Assembly: GCF_031180885.1 (NCBI RefSeq)
Contig: NZ_JAPSLK010000002.1
Coordinates: 62,001-126,000 of the forward strand
Origin: Saccharothrix sp.
Lineage (GTDB): Bacteria > Actinomycetota > Actinomycetes > Mycobacteriales > Pseudonocardiaceae
Direction: 5' to 3'
Length of the DNA: 64,000 nucleotides
Shown here: positions 1 through 9,407 of the stretch, piece by piece
How positions within the stretch are numbered: position 1 is the first letter of the stretch
How the letters are laid out: each line of letters opens with the position of its first letter
The notes under the pieces: generated by a model
What the model saw: the letters and a program-made list of their open reading frames with translations, nothing else
Database searches by the model: none
Told to the model about the DNA's origin: nothing
Position numbers and translations under genes: made by a program

Positions 1-237
1 CCTTGTCCGCCCTCCCCCCAACCACCCAAACCGCCCACACCCCCACATCCACCGCCCTACGCACCGAGTAACCCCATCGCGTGCGGACCGGCCGAACCTG
101 CGCCGGCTTGGCGCGGTCGGCCTAGCGTGGGTCGGCCTGTCACGGGTCGGCCCGGGGTGGTCGGTTTGGCCCGGGTTGGTGCGGCCCAGGCGGCGGCGCA
201 AGCGAGCGCGGCGTGAGGTCGTGAGGCAGTGTGTGGG
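1..237. other. Left-end non-coding stretch
   Basis: I see no gene here. The first 60 bases are strongly C-rich on the + strand and 100-237 is G-rich, with several imperfect copies of a GGGTCGGCC-like word between about 115 and 190. It lies downstream of the LysR gene, which reads leftwards, and probably holds that gene's transcription end. Confidence 0.5.
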
Positions 238-1209
238 TTACATGGCGGGGAGGAGTTCTTGGCCCTGGTTGTGCCACCACGTGTCGAAAGCCTGGCTGCA
301 CCCGAGACGGCCCGCGTAAGCGGTGAGGATTTGGGCGTGGATCTCGTCCACGCGTGCCGCGACCGGGCTGTCCGGCCGGTAGAACAGTCGGAGTTCCTGC
401 CACAGCGGCATGTCCGCCAGCGCCCGGACCGCGATGCTCCCCGGCCGGTCGCGACTGGTCGCCAAGGCCGGACCCACCGCGAGCTTGGCGTGCACCAGCT
501 CCAGCATCGTCGCCAGGCAGCGCGTGCTGTGCGGCTGCCGCAGCACCAAGCCGTGCTCCTGGCACGTCTGACCCAGGTACGCCGACCACCGCGTCGTGCC
601 CGGAGGCTCGTCGACCCACGGGTGGTCCAGGACATCGGCCAACGCCACCGGACCCGGCCGGACCGCAGGGTGGTCGTAAGCCATGGCCACGAAAACCGGT
701 TCGGCCGGGTGAATCAGCACGCTGGCCACACCCGGCGGAGTCGTGCCGGGCAGCGGCGGGCGGTACACCAGGGCCAGGTCCAGTTCACCGATCGCGACCT
801 TCTCCACGCTGATCCGGTCGTCCGTGTCCTCCACCAGGTGCACGTCCGCGCACCACGGCTGCTCCCGCAACCACCGGCTCACCGCCACGTGCAGGAACCC
901 GCAGTACCCGCCCACCCGCAGCGGGTCCGACGGGTTCCCGCGCCGTGACCACTCGGCGACCCGGTCGGCGATCGCGCTCATCCCGCCCAGCACCACCCGT
1001 GCCTCCGCCAGGACGTCCGTGCCGAGCGGGGTCGGCGGGCAGCCGTGCTCGGTGCGGAAGAACAGCGCGCCGCCGAGGCTGTGTTCGATGCGCTTGAGCA
1101 GCCCGGACAGCGCCGGTTGGGACATGCCGAGCCGGCGGGCGCCCCGGGTGAGGCTGCCGGTGTCGTCGATCGCGATCAGCGCACGAAGGTGCCGCACCTC
1201 CAGCTCCAC
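238..1209 (-). CDS. LysR-family transcriptional regulator
   Basis: A one-component DNA-binding regulator of about 323 residues, the usual LysR length. The N-terminal winged helix-turn-helix is seen in the first 60 residues (RHLRALIAI, TGSLTRGARRLGMSQPALS), followed by a periplasmic-binding-protein-like effector domain. The start is placed at the GTG at 1209 because GGGGGAG lies six bases upstream; a GTG at 1224 would add five residues. No divergent partner gene sits directly upstream: the next unit is a protease remnant, so the usual LysR target next door may have been lost. The ligand cannot be inferred. Confidence 0.9.
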   Translation of the reverse strand: MELEVRHLRALIAIDDTGSLTRGARRLGMSQPALSGLLKRIEHSLGGALFFRTEHGCPPTPLGTDVLAEARVVLGGMSAIADRVAEWSRRGNPSDPLRVGGYCGFLHVAVSRWLREQPWCADVHLVEDTDDRISVEKVAIGELDLALVYRPPLPGTTPPGVASVLIHPAEPVFVAMAYDHPAVRPGPVALADVLDHPWVDEPPGTTRWSAYLGQTCQEHGLVLRQPHSTRCLATMLELVHAKLAVGPALATSRDRPGSIAVRALADMPLWQELRLFYRPDSPVAARVDEIHAQILTAYAGRLGCSQAFDTWWHNQGQELLPAM

Positions 1210-1289
1210 GGGCCACTCCCCCACTCACGTAGGCAACCCGGCGGCTCCGCGACCGTACCGCCGTTGCGCACGCGTGAGGAAGACCTGCC

Positions 1290-1715
1290 CTACGGCTTGG
1301 TGGACTCCAGCGTGTACTGCCCCGATCCGCTGTAGGAGCGCAACTGCCAGCGGCAGCGGCCGGACGTGCCCGTGTAGGTGACCTTCTCGGTGGACGTCGG
1401 CCCCGTGCCGGACGCGACCGTGCGCCACGACGAGCCGTTCCACTTCTGGAGGTACAGGTCGAAGTCGGTGTTCGCCGGTCCGGTGAGGCAGGCTTCGTGC
1501 GCGCCGGCCACGGCTTCGTAGTAGCCGGACTTCGGTTCCACCGCGGTGCCCTGGGACGTCAGGCTGCCGGTGGTCGCGGTGCCACATGCGGGTGGCGGTC
1601 CGCCATCGGAGGTGACCAGGGTGACGCCGTACGCGCGCAGGATTTCCGGCACCGGTTGGAAGTAGGTCGTGGCCGCGCCGCCCCGGCAATCGCCGGAACC
1701 CACTCCTGAGCCGTC
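1290..1715 (-). pseudogene. 3' remnant of secreted chymotrypsin-like (S1) protease with C-terminal PPC-like domain
   Basis: Only the tail of a secreted streptogrisin-type serine protease is recognisable. Reading leftwards, the end of the S1 fold is seen (GDCRGGAATTYFQPV, ILRAYGVTL), then a C-terminal beta-rich domain ending VTYTGTSGRCRWQL, YSGSGQYTLES, as in pre-peptidase C-terminal domains. The catalytic His, Asp and GDSGG regions and the signal peptide are absent. Upstream the same frame runs into Arg/Pro-rich non-protein-like translation. Truncation by deletion is the simplest reading; the 5' boundary near 1700 is approximate. Confidence 0.7.
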
Positions 1716-2072
1716 CCCGTGCCCCGGCCCGCAGACCCCCGCCGGCACGCGCCCCCACCCAACGCGCCGGGCTCTTGTGCGGATCGGAACACCCTCCGGC
1801 CCGAACACCCGCCGCCAGCCGAACCATGCCCTACCCCAAACACGCGCCAGCCCACGCCCACCCGCAACTCGCCGGCACCAACGCCTGTGCGGGCGGTGGC
1901 GGGGCGAGAGCGGGTGAGGGGTGGCCGAGTGGTAGGTGGGGCGGGGTGAGGCTGGGCGGGGGTGGTTCGAGGGTGGTGGGGTGGTGATCTTCGACAAGGG
2001 ACCGGTGTCCACTCTGTGGATGGGGGGTTGGTGGGGCGTGTCATGATCTAGGTACCCGGTCTTGGAGGTCTG
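1716..2072. other. Non-coding gap with strand-skew switch
   Basis: No convincing gene. The + strand is C-rich up to about 1885 and then abruptly G-rich up to about 1985, followed by a less extreme 80 bases that must hold the promoter and ribosome site (GGAGG at 2064-2068) of the oxidoreductase at 2073. I do not see a clean -35/-10 pair. Confidence 0.4.
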
Positions 2073-3083
2073 GTGGGGAAGTCGTTGCGGGGCTTGGGGT
2101 TTTTGACCATCGGGTTGTTCGACGGGGACTCGCCGCGGGCGGGGCACGAGTCGACGTTGGAGATCATCGAGCTTGGGGAACGGCTCGGGTTCGACACGGC
2201 CTGGGTGCGGCACCGGCACCTCCAGTACGGGATCTCCTCACCAACGGCAGTCCTCGCCGCCGCCTCGCAGCGCACCCGCCGGATCGGGCTCGGCACCGCC
2301 GTCATCCCCCTCGGCTGGGAGAACCCCCTCCGCCTCGCCGAAGACCTCGCCACCGTCGACCTCCTCTCCGGCGGACGCCTCAACCCCGGCATCAGTGTCG
2401 GCACCCCCATGCGCTTCGACCACGTCAAAGAAGCCCTCTACCCGACCACGGCCGACCACGAGGACTTCACCTACACACGCGCGGAAAGGCTGTTGCGATA
2501 TCTGAGAGGGGAAGTGGTCGCGGAGGGTGGGCGCGAAGGGTTTGAGGTCTATTCCGGGCGAGTGGAGCCGCATTCTGCGGGGCTTGCGGAAAGGGTGTGG
2601 TACGGCGGCGGGAGTTTGCGGTCGGCTCGGTGGGCCGGGCGCGTGGGGGTGAATTTTCTTACCGACAACGTGGTGCGCGCGGAAGAGTCCGAAAACTTCG
2701 GCGAGATTCAGAGGGGGTTGATCAGGGCATTTCGGGAGGAGCACCCGGAGGGGGATGGGGCACGGGTTACGTTGGGGGTGGTGTTGATTCCGACCGATAG
2801 TGCATCGAAGGGGCAGAAGGAGAAGTACGAGGAGTACGCGGCGAAGCGGCTGCCTCGGACCGAGCGGCCGCAAGGGGCTGGGCGGGTGATGTTTGCGCCC
2901 GACGTGGTGGGGACGACTGAGCAAATCGTGGAGCAACTGCACAAGCACCCGGCGTTCCGCGAGGTCGACGAGTTGGCGGCTGCTCTGCCGTTCACCTTTG
3001 AACACGAGGATTACGTGCAGATCCTCACGGATCTCGCCACCGGGCTCGGTCCTGCCCTCGGCTGGTCCCCGAAGACGGGTTAG
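2073..3083 (+). CDS. LLM-class (luciferase-like, F420-type) oxidoreductase
   Basis: About 336 residues with the bacterial luciferase-like TIM-barrel pattern: an early LGFLTIGLF strand, LGERLGFDTAWVRHRH, a TRRIGLGTAVIPL segment and DLLSGGRLNPGISVG, all typical of flavin- or F420-dependent LLM proteins. The GTG start is supported by GGAGG five bases upstream. The family reduces or oxidises small molecules with F420 or FMN; the substrate is unknown. Codon third positions drop in GC after about 2480 relative to the first 400 bases, a visible change of style inside one gene. Confidence 0.88.
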   Translation: MGKSLRGLGFLTIGLFDGDSPRAGHESTLEIIELGERLGFDTAWVRHRHLQYGISSPTAVLAAASQRTRRIGLGTAVIPLGWENPLRLAEDLATVDLLSGGRLNPGISVGTPMRFDHVKEALYPTTADHEDFTYTRAERLLRYLRGEVVAEGGREGFEVYSGRVEPHSAGLAERVWYGGGSLRSARWAGRVGVNFLTDNVVRAEESENFGEIQRGLIRAFREEHPEGDGARVTLGVVLIPTDSASKGQKEKYEEYAAKRLPRTERPQGAGRVMFAPDVVGTTEQIVEQLHKHPAFREVDELAAALPFTFEHEDYVQILTDLATGLGPALGWSPKTG

Positions 3084-3112
3084 GCCCGCCGAAAGCCGGG
3101 GTAGTCGAGGTC

Positions 3113-3424
3113 ATGGGTGATGAACGAATCCGGTCCGAGCAGCAGGAAGACGTGGAGCGCCGCACCACCCGCCCGGACGAGCAGGTGCGCGACGCCATCC
3201 AGGTGACCACGCCCGGCGGCTGCGGCGAACCGGTCGACGACGAACCGGACGAGGTCGCCCAGGACGCGGGCACCGCCTACTCCGGCGGCCCCGAAGAGCA
3301 GGCCCTCCACATCGACGAGCACGAAGAAGGCGGCGGACGGGTCGACCGGCCCACTTCCGGCTACGTCGAAGAGTACGAGGGCGAAGAAGAGTACGAGGAC
3401 GACGAGGGCTTCGCTGGGCGGTGA
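3113..3424 (+). CDS. Small acidic hypothetical protein
   Basis: A 103-residue, strongly acidic, hydrophilic protein with no membrane segment and a C-terminal run rich in Glu, Asp and Tyr (VEEYEGEEEYEDDEGF). It resembles the small acidic DUF-type proteins common in actinomycetes but I cannot assign a family. The ATG follows a GTCGAGG-like ribosome site. It lies 29 bases after the oxidoreductase and could be cotranscribed. Confidence 0.6.
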   Translation: MGDERIRSEQQEDVERRTTRPDEQVRDAIQVTTPGGCGEPVDDEPDEVAQDAGTAYSGGPEEQALHIDEHEEGGGRVDRPTSGYVEEYEGEEEYEDDEGFAGR

Positions 3425-3614
3425 AGGGCGAAGCGCGGTTGGGCTGCGCCCGGCCGTACGTGGGGGACGAACCGAGGCCCCGCTGTGGCTAGACAGCCAT
3501 GACCAGCGCCCGACCATTCGGCGGGGTTCACAGCTCCTTCAAGAAGCTCGACGTGTCGGACCGGACAGCCGCCGTCATGGCCGCGATGGCCCCGGGACTC
3601 CTGCCGTCGTGCGA

Positions 3615-3872
3615 TCAGCGGGGACGGTACCCGTTCTCGACGTCGATGAACGGCTCCGCGGTGCCGGCGCGGAAGTCGCCCCGGTAGATGTCCCCGGCGA
3701 ACAGGTCGCCCGCGTAGAAGGTCGAGCCCCTGCCGGAGGCGATGCCCTCCGCCGACGTGGCGCCGGGCAGCAGCACGATGACCTCCTCCGCCTGCTTGGC
3801 GGAGGCGACCGCCGGGGAGAGGGCCACGAGCAGCGCGGCCACGGCCAGGAGACGTCCGGGAGATGCGCTCAT
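3615..3872 (-). pseudogene. Truncated secreted protein, N-terminal fragment resembling SMP-30/gluconolactonase-like beta-propellers
   Basis: 85 residues: a clear signal peptide (LLAVAALLVALSPAVASA) then VIVLLPGATSAEGIASGRG, STFYAGDLFAGDIYRGDF and an abrupt end at ENGYRPR. The repeated GDLF/GDIYRGD strands look like the first blade of a secreted propeller protein that would normally be about 300 residues. I therefore read it as the surviving 5' end of a truncated gene. A genuine short secreted peptide is the alternative. Confidence 0.55.
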
Positions 3873-3945
3873 CCCGGCAGTGTGCGCCGCCGACCGGACC
3901 GGGAGGGATGGATCTAAAGGCCCGATAGGCCTGAAAACCCAAGGG

Positions 3946-6084
3946 CTAGCAGGCCTCTACGAGCAAGCCCATGGATTGGGCGCGGAGGACGGTGGACAGG
4001 CGGTCGGTGGTCCCCAGTTTGCGGTACACGTTCTGGAGGTGGCGGTGGACTGTCCTGGGTGAGATGTCCATGCGGCGGGCGATGGCCTCTGCGGTCAGGC
4101 CCTGGGCCAGCACGGTGAGCACCTTGTGCTCGCGTTCGGTCAGGCCGTGGTCGGGAACCGCGCCCGCCCAGGTCGTGCCGGCGCGGTCGAACAGGCCCGG
4201 TTCGCAGGCGTCCAGCAGGGTGCGGGCCTGGTCCAGTTCGCGGCGTTCCCGGTCGGGGCGGTCGGCCTGGGCGAACAGGGCGGCGGCGGCGATTCGGGCG
4301 CGGCCGGCCTGCACCGGGTGCTGAGCGCGTTCCAGCAGGTCTGCGGCCTGGGCGGCGGTGGTGGCGGCCTCGGCCGGGTCGGTGTGGCGCAGGGCGGCGG
4401 CCTGGGCGAGGCGGGCGAAGCCGTGTCTCAGGCGGCCGGGGAACTCCTCGGTGAGGGAACGGGCGTACTCGGCCCAGCGGTGGGCGTCGGCGGTGCGGTT
4501 GCGGGCGCTGTCGGCCAGCGCGAGCAGGGTGCACCACTCGACGGTAGCCAGCGGGTCGACCAGGGGCAGGTCGAGGCTGCCGCCCGCGTCGAGGAGGTGC
4601 TCGACGCAGCGGCCCGGGTCGTTGGAGTGCAGCGCGGCCAGGCCCAGGGCGTGGTGCGCGGGGAACTCGGGGCTCGCCGCGACCGCCTGCTCGGCCAGCC
4701 GCAGGCCCTCGGCCGGCTCGCCGCGCCACACCGCGATCCGCGCCAGCCCGGCCAGCGCCGCCGCCTCGGACGCGCCGGTCGTGCGGTGCGTCTCGGCGGC
4801 GTCGCGGTAGCACTCGGCGGCGGCGGTGAGGCGGCCCAGGCGTTCCAGGGCTTCGCCGCGCGCTTGGGCGAGGTCGCCCAGGACGTCGCCGCGGTCGTCG
4901 TCGCGGGCCGCGCGGACCGCCCGGTCGAGGTGGTGCAGGGCGTCGGCGGGGCGTTCCAGCGCGGTCAGGGCGCGGCCCAGCCACAGCAGGGTCTCCGGCG
5001 GGCAGTCGGTCGTGCCGGCCAGCGCGACGGCCTCCTCCAGCAGGTGGGACGTGCGCCGGTCGACGGGTTTGCCCAGGCGCACGGCCAGCGCGGCGACCAG
5101 CAGGGCCGGGTCGTCCAAGCGGCGGGCGGCGCGCACGGCCTGGTCGGCGCGGGTGCGGCCGGCGGCGGGGTCGGCGACCAGGCCGATCTCCAGCAGCAGC
5201 CGGCCGCGCCGGTCGGTGAGGTCGCGCCGTTCGCGTTCCAGCAGGGCGTTGGCGTCGGCGTGCCGGCCCTGGGCGCGGTCGGTGAGGGCGCAGCGCAACG
5301 CGATCTCGGCGCGGTCCGGCGGGCACAGCGCCAGCAGGTCGCGGACGGCGCGGCGGTGTTCGCGGGTGCGTCCGGCGGCGTGGGCGGCGGCGAGGAGTCC
5401 GCGCAGGAGGCGCTGGCGGGTGGTGACGTCGGTGCGGGGCACTTGGCGGAGGGCGGTGTCCAGCCAGTGCGCGGCGACGGCGGGGGCGATCCGGGCGGCC
5501 GAATCGGCGGCGGCCTCCAACTCCTCCCACCGTTCGGGTGCCGGGGTCGCGACCGGCGCAGGTTCGGGGTGGAAGGGGGTTTCGACCAGGAGGGTGTCGG
5601 CGGGGAGGCGGAGGCGGTGGTCGTCGGCGACTGCGACCACGGCGTGGGCCGTTGGTAGGTGGCGGAACAGGTGGTCCAGGAGTTCGAGGGTGGCCGGGTC
5701 GGCCTGGTGGGCCTCGTCCACCGCGATCAGCAGGCCCGACGGCCGGGCGATCGACTCGATCAGCTCGGCGGCGGTGCGGTGGACGCGGTGGCGTTCCACG
5801 GCGTTGAACACGCAGGCGCTGCGGTCCAGGGACGCGTGCAGCACCGCGCCCAGCAGCAGCAACGCGTTCTGGGAGGTCACGGCGTCCACCCCGCGCAAAG
5901 CCCGCCGGAGCGCGCCGAAGGGCACGAACCGGCCCGCCTCGGCGGCGTGCGCGTGGACGACGGCCATCCCGGTCTGCCGGGCGGCGCGGGCCAACTCGTC
6001 CAGCCACGCCGACCGGCCGCCGCCCACGACGCGCACCGCGCGCGGCCCGCCGGGTCTCAGCACGTCCGTGAAAGCTCTGGTCAT
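3946..6084 (-). CDS. LuxR-family (LAL-type) transcriptional regulator with AAA-like and TPR regions
   Basis: A 712-residue regulator. The N-terminal third has an ATPase-like layout with a Walker B-like LLIAVDEAH near residue 118, the middle is alpha-helical and TPR-like, and the C-terminus (GLTEREHKVLTVLAQGLTAE.IARRMDIS.RTVHRHL) is a standard LuxR helix-turn-helix. The expected P-loop is degenerate: VRVVGGGRSAWLDEL lacks the GxGKS/T lysine, so ATP use is doubtful. LAL proteins usually activate nearby metabolic or biosynthetic genes, but no target is evident. Start ATG at 6084. Confidence 0.88.
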   Translation of the reverse strand: MTRAFTDVLRPGGPRAVRVVGGGRSAWLDELARAARQTGMAVVHAHAAEAGRFVPFGALRRALRGVDAVTSQNALLLLGAVLHASLDRSACVFNAVERHRVHRTAAELIESIARPSGLLIAVDEAHQADPATLELLDHLFRHLPTAHAVVAVADDHRLRLPADTLLVETPFHPEPAPVATPAPERWEELEAAADSAARIAPAVAAHWLDTALRQVPRTDVTTRQRLLRGLLAAAHAAGRTREHRRAVRDLLALCPPDRAEIALRCALTDRAQGRHADANALLERERRDLTDRRGRLLLEIGLVADPAAGRTRADQAVRAARRLDDPALLVAALAVRLGKPVDRRTSHLLEEAVALAGTTDCPPETLLWLGRALTALERPADALHHLDRAVRAARDDDRGDVLGDLAQARGEALERLGRLTAAAECYRDAAETHRTTGASEAAALAGLARIAVWRGEPAEGLRLAEQAVAASPEFPAHHALGLAALHSNDPGRCVEHLLDAGGSLDLPLVDPLATVEWCTLLALADSARNRTADAHRWAEYARSLTEEFPGRLRHGFARLAQAAALRHTDPAEAATTAAQAADLLERAQHPVQAGRARIAAAALFAQADRPDRERRELDQARTLLDACEPGLFDRAGTTWAGAVPDHGLTEREHKVLTVLAQGLTAEAIARRMDISPRTVHRHLQNVYRKLGTTDRLSTVLRAQSMGLLVEAC

Positions 6085-6142
6085 GGCACCTCCCGGGGAC
6101 TAGGAGGGGACCGGCCGGCGGCGGATACGCGTACTGCGGAAA

Positions 6143-6622
6143 TCACCCGGAAGGGGGCACGATCCGCAGGTCGACCTGCAACAGGACCGGGGACACCGCG
6201 AACCCCGCCCGCACGTAGCTCGGCACCGCGCGCTCCGTCGAATACACGGTCACCCGCTCCAGCCCCAGGTCGCGTGCCGCCGCCAGCACGTCCCCGACCA
6301 TGCGCCCGGCCACGCCGCGCCCTCGTTCGGCGGGCTTGACGTAGACGCATTGCAGGTCACCGGACGCCCGGTCGAACGAGCGCGGGTGCGGCACCCGCAC
6401 CACGACGCCCAGCCACGCCATCCCCAGCACCTCCCCGTCCCGCACCGCCACGGAACAGCGGTGGGACGCCGTGTTGCGCGCGGCCCAGTCCGCGAACCGG
6501 GGCACGAACTCCTCCAGCGGCACCGGCACCGACCCGTGCACCTCTTCGGTCCAACGCCACCTCAGCCCACCGACGGCACCCAGTTCGTGCGGACGGGCGG
6601 CGCGCACCTCGATGTCGTTCAC
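6143..6622 (-). CDS. GNAT-family N-acetyltransferase
   Basis: About 159 residues with the GNAT core: LQCVYVKPAERGRGVAGRMV is the acetyl-CoA pyrophosphate-binding motif A (RGRGVAG), followed by AARDLGLERVTVYSTERAVPSYVRAGF, motif B. It acetylates an amine on an unknown small molecule or protein. The GTG start at 6622 is chosen because homology-like sequence (VNDIEVRAARP) begins there. The gene is divergent from the MFS gene to its right, so the two may share the roughly 95-base intergenic region. Confidence 0.85.
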   Translation of the reverse strand: MNDIEVRAARPHELGAVGGLRWRWTEEVHGSVPVPLEEFVPRFADWAARNTASHRCSVAVRDGEVLGMAWLGVVVRVPHPRSFDRASGDLQCVYVKPAERGRGVAGRMVGDVLAAARDLGLERVTVYSTERAVPSYVRAGFAVSPVLLQVDLRIVPPSG

Positions 6623-6715
6623 CGGTCCCAGTAAACCGGGTGGGTGTTCGGCAAACCGGCCGGAAATCCGCTCGTGCACCGGGACAATGGCGGGAAACTC
6701 GACCAGGGGGTGGCG

Positions 6716-7951
6716 GTGCGGGACGGGGGGCTGTTGACACCGCTGCGGGAACCGGTGTTCCGGCAGTTGGTGATCGGACGGGGGTGCGCCGAGCTGGCCA
6801 ACGCGATCGCGCCGGTGGCGCTGGCGTTCGCCGTGCTGGACGTGACGGGCAGTCTGGTGCAGTTGGGTGTGGTGGTCGGTGCGCGGTCGGTGGCCGTGGT
6901 GCTGCTGGTGCTGTTCGGCGGGATGCTCGCGGACCGCCTGCCGCGCTCGGTGATCCTCCAGGGCACGGCGCTGATGGCCGCCGGCACGCAGGCCGTGATC
7001 GCGGTGAGCGTGTTGGGCGGGTTCGCGACGCTGCCGCTGTTGGTGGTGCTCAGCATCGCCAACGGCGTCACGTCGGCGATGTCGTTGCCGGCCGCGGCGG
7101 CGCTGACACCGCAGACCGTGCCGGCGGCGGTGTTGACCCAGGCGAACGCGGTGGCGCGGATGTTCGTCAACAGCGGCCGGTTCACCGGGGCCGCGGTCGG
7201 CGGTGTGCTGGTCGGCGTTTTTGGGCCGGGGTGGGCGATGGCGGTCAACTCCGCGGTGTTCCTCGCCGCGGCGCTGGCCTACCGGGCGGTGCGGGTCCCG
7301 GACTCGTCGGGTGCGACCGGGTCGGGCGGGTCGGCGTTCAAGGAACTGGCCGAAGGGTGGCGGGAGTTCACCGAGCGCACCTGGGTGTGGGTGGTGGTGC
7401 TCCAGTTCATGGTGGTGAACGCGGTGCTGGCGGGCGGGCTGTTCGTGCTCGGGCCGGCCGTGGCCGACGGGACCATCGGGCGCACCGCGTGGGGGTTCGT
7501 GATCGCCGCGCAGACCATGGGCGCGTTGGTCGGCGGGGTGCTGATGGCGCACTGGCGACCGCGACGAGCGCTGCTGGCGGGGGTGGCGGTCGTGCTGCTG
7601 GAGGTCATCCCGCTGATCACGCTCGCCAAGGCGCCGCACGTGGTGCCGTTGCTGCTGGCCATGTTCGTGGTCGGGGTGTCGGGCGAGGTGTTCGTGGTGG
7701 CGTGGGACGTGTCGTTGCAGGAGAACATCCCGCCGGACAAGCTCGCCCGGGTCTACTCCTACGACATGCTCGGGTCGTTCATCGCGCTGCCGGTGGGAGA
7801 GGTGATCGCGGGGCCGTTGGGGACGCGGTTCGGGACGGAGACGACGTTGCTGGGCGGGGCGGTGGTGCTGGCGCTGGTCACGTGCTGGTCGTTGTGCAGT
7901 CGGCAGGTGCGGGGGCTGGTGCGGCGGTCGCCGGTGGAGGCGTCGGGCTGA
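6716..7951 (+). CDS. MFS transporter (drug/metabolite efflux type)
   Basis: About 411 residues with some 12 hydrophobic segments and the MFS motif A-like loop GGMLADRLPRSVIL between helices 2 and 3. The C-terminal half holds VGVSGEVFVVAWDVSLQENIPPDKLARVYSYD, typical of actinobacterial permeases related to macrolide or enterobactin exporters. GGGGG five bases before the GTG at 6716 supports that start; a GTG at 6710 is close. It stands alone and no substrate is implied. Confidence 0.85.
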   Translation: MRDGGLLTPLREPVFRQLVIGRGCAELANAIAPVALAFAVLDVTGSLVQLGVVVGARSVAVVLLVLFGGMLADRLPRSVILQGTALMAAGTQAVIAVSVLGGFATLPLLVVLSIANGVTSAMSLPAAAALTPQTVPAAVLTQANAVARMFVNSGRFTGAAVGGVLVGVFGPGWAMAVNSAVFLAAALAYRAVRVPDSSGATGSGGSAFKELAEGWREFTERTWVWVVVLQFMVVNAVLAGGLFVLGPAVADGTIGRTAWGFVIAAQTMGALVGGVLMAHWRPRRALLAGVAVVLLEVIPLITLAKAPHVVPLLLAMFVVGVSGEVFVVAWDVSLQENIPPDKLARVYSYDMLGSFIALPVGEVIAGPLGTRFGTETTLLGGAVVLALVTCWSLCSRQVRGLVRRSPVEASG

Positions 7952-8036
7952 AGGCCAGTTTCGGTGAAGTGGCCCGCGACAACGGCTCCGGGCGCGTGTC
8001 AAGGTCGGCACGTTTCCCAGAGCTTTGGAGTGATTT

Positions 8037-9407
8037 GTGGATCCCGTGCTGGCCGCCGACCTTGCCGCGCTGCCGGATGTGCTCGACACCGCCCGCCGGT
8101 ACGCGAGTGACGTGATGAACGGGCTGGGTGAACGGCCGGTGAGCCCGGCGGTTTCGGCGGACCCGCGTGCGTTGCCGGTTGCCGGCAGGGGTTTCGAGGG
8201 CGCGCTGGCGGAGTTCTCCGAGCGGTGGGCGGATGGGTTCGCGGCCTCGGCCGGGCCGCGTTACCTCGGTTTTGTCACGGGCGGGGCCACGCCGGCGGCG
8301 GTCGCGGGCGACTGGCTGGCGGGGGCGTTCGACCAGAACCCGGCGTCGCGCAGTGGTGCGGAGGCGGCGACCGAGCTGGAGCGCGAGACCGTGCGGTGGC
8401 TGGCCGAGTTGTTCGGTGTGGACGGTCATAGCGGTGCTTTCGTCAGCGGGGCCACGATGTCGAACTTCGTGGGCCTGGCGATCGCGCGGGAGTGGCTGGG
8501 CGAGCAGCGCGGGATTTCGGTGGCGGAGTTGGGAGTCGGGGCGCTGGGGGAGGTGGCGGTGTTGTCGGGTGCGCCGCACTCCAGCGTGTACAAGGCGTTG
8601 TCGATGCTCGGGCTCGGGCGGGACCGCGTGCGGTTGGTGCCGACTTTGCCCGGGCGCGAGGCCGTGGACGTCGAGGCACTGGAAGCGGTGCTGGCGTCGA
8701 GTGGTGGGCCGGTGGCCGTGGTGGCCAACGCGGGCACGGTGAACACCGTCGACTTCGACGACCTGCGCGCGTTGGTGCGGCTGCGCGAGCGCTACCCGTT
8801 CTGGCTGCACGTCGATGCCGCGTTCGGCGGGTTCGCGGCGTTGAGCGACGAGCACGCGCACCTGGTGGACGGGTTGGCGGAGGCCGACTCGGTGTGCGTG
8901 GACCTGCACAAGTGGCTCAACGTGCCCTACGACTCCGCCGTGCAGTTCACCCGCCGCCGCGACCTCCAGGTCCGGGTGTTCCAGAACGCCGCCGCCTACC
9001 TCGGCCTGCCCACCGACGACCCGGACTTCGTGCACCTGACCCCGCAGAACTCGCGTCGGCTGCGCGCTCTCGCCGCGTGGTTCGCGCTCATGGCGTACGG
9101 GCGCGAGGGACACCGGGAGGTCGTGGAGCGCTGCGTGGCGCAGGCTCGGCGGTTGGGCGCGATGCTCGCCGAGACGCCCGGTGTGCGGCTGTTGGCTCCG
9201 GTGCGGCTCAACGTGGTGTGTTTCGCGGTGGAGAGCCGGGAGGTCGGTGAGGTGCTGGACGCGGTGACGGCGTCAGGTGATGCCTTTCTGACGCCGACCG
9301 TCTACAACGGACAGAAGGCGATCCGGGCGGCGTTCAGCAACTGGCGGACGACGTCGGCGGACACCGATCGGGTTCATGCGGCGATCGTCAAGGCGCTCGC
9401 CGGCTAG
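8037..9407 (+). CDS. PLP-dependent group II decarboxylase-like enzyme
   Basis: 456 residues of the fold type I pyridoxal-phosphate family that includes aromatic amino acid, glutamate and diaminobutyrate decarboxylases. Seen: FVSGATMSNFVGLAIARE (phosphate-binding region), HVDAAFGGFA (Asp for the pyridine nitrogen) and VDLHKWLNVPYDS with the Schiff-base lysine. GTG start with GGAG eight bases upstream. It ends in a 4-base CTAG overlap with the convergent oxidoreductase. The substrate is not predictable; amine formation by decarboxylation is the likely reaction. Confidence 0.85.
   Translation: MDPVLAADLAALPDVLDTARRYASDVMNGLGERPVSPAVSADPRALPVAGRGFEGALAEFSERWADGFAASAGPRYLGFVTGGATPAAVAGDWLAGAFDQNPASRSGAEAATELERETVRWLAELFGVDGHSGAFVSGATMSNFVGLAIAREWLGEQRGISVAELGVGALGEVAVLSGAPHSSVYKALSMLGLGRDRVRLVPTLPGREAVDVEALEAVLASSGGPVAVVANAGTVNTVDFDDLRALVRLRERYPFWLHVDAAFGGFAALSDEHAHLVDGLAEADSVCVDLHKWLNVPYDSAVQFTRRRDLQVRVFQNAAAYLGLPTDDPDFVHLTPQNSRRLRALAAWFALMAYGREGHREVVERCVAQARRLGAMLAETPGVRLLAPVRLNVVCFAVESREVGEVLDAVTASGDAFLTPTVYNGQKAIRAAFSNWRTTSADTDRVHAAIVKALAG

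Noticed and set aside
3425-3614. A possible short coding tail on the - strand (AIAAMTAAVRSDTSSFLKEL-like)
   Set aside because: The stretch could be the end of a lost gene, but it is too short and has no recognisable family, so it is not listed.
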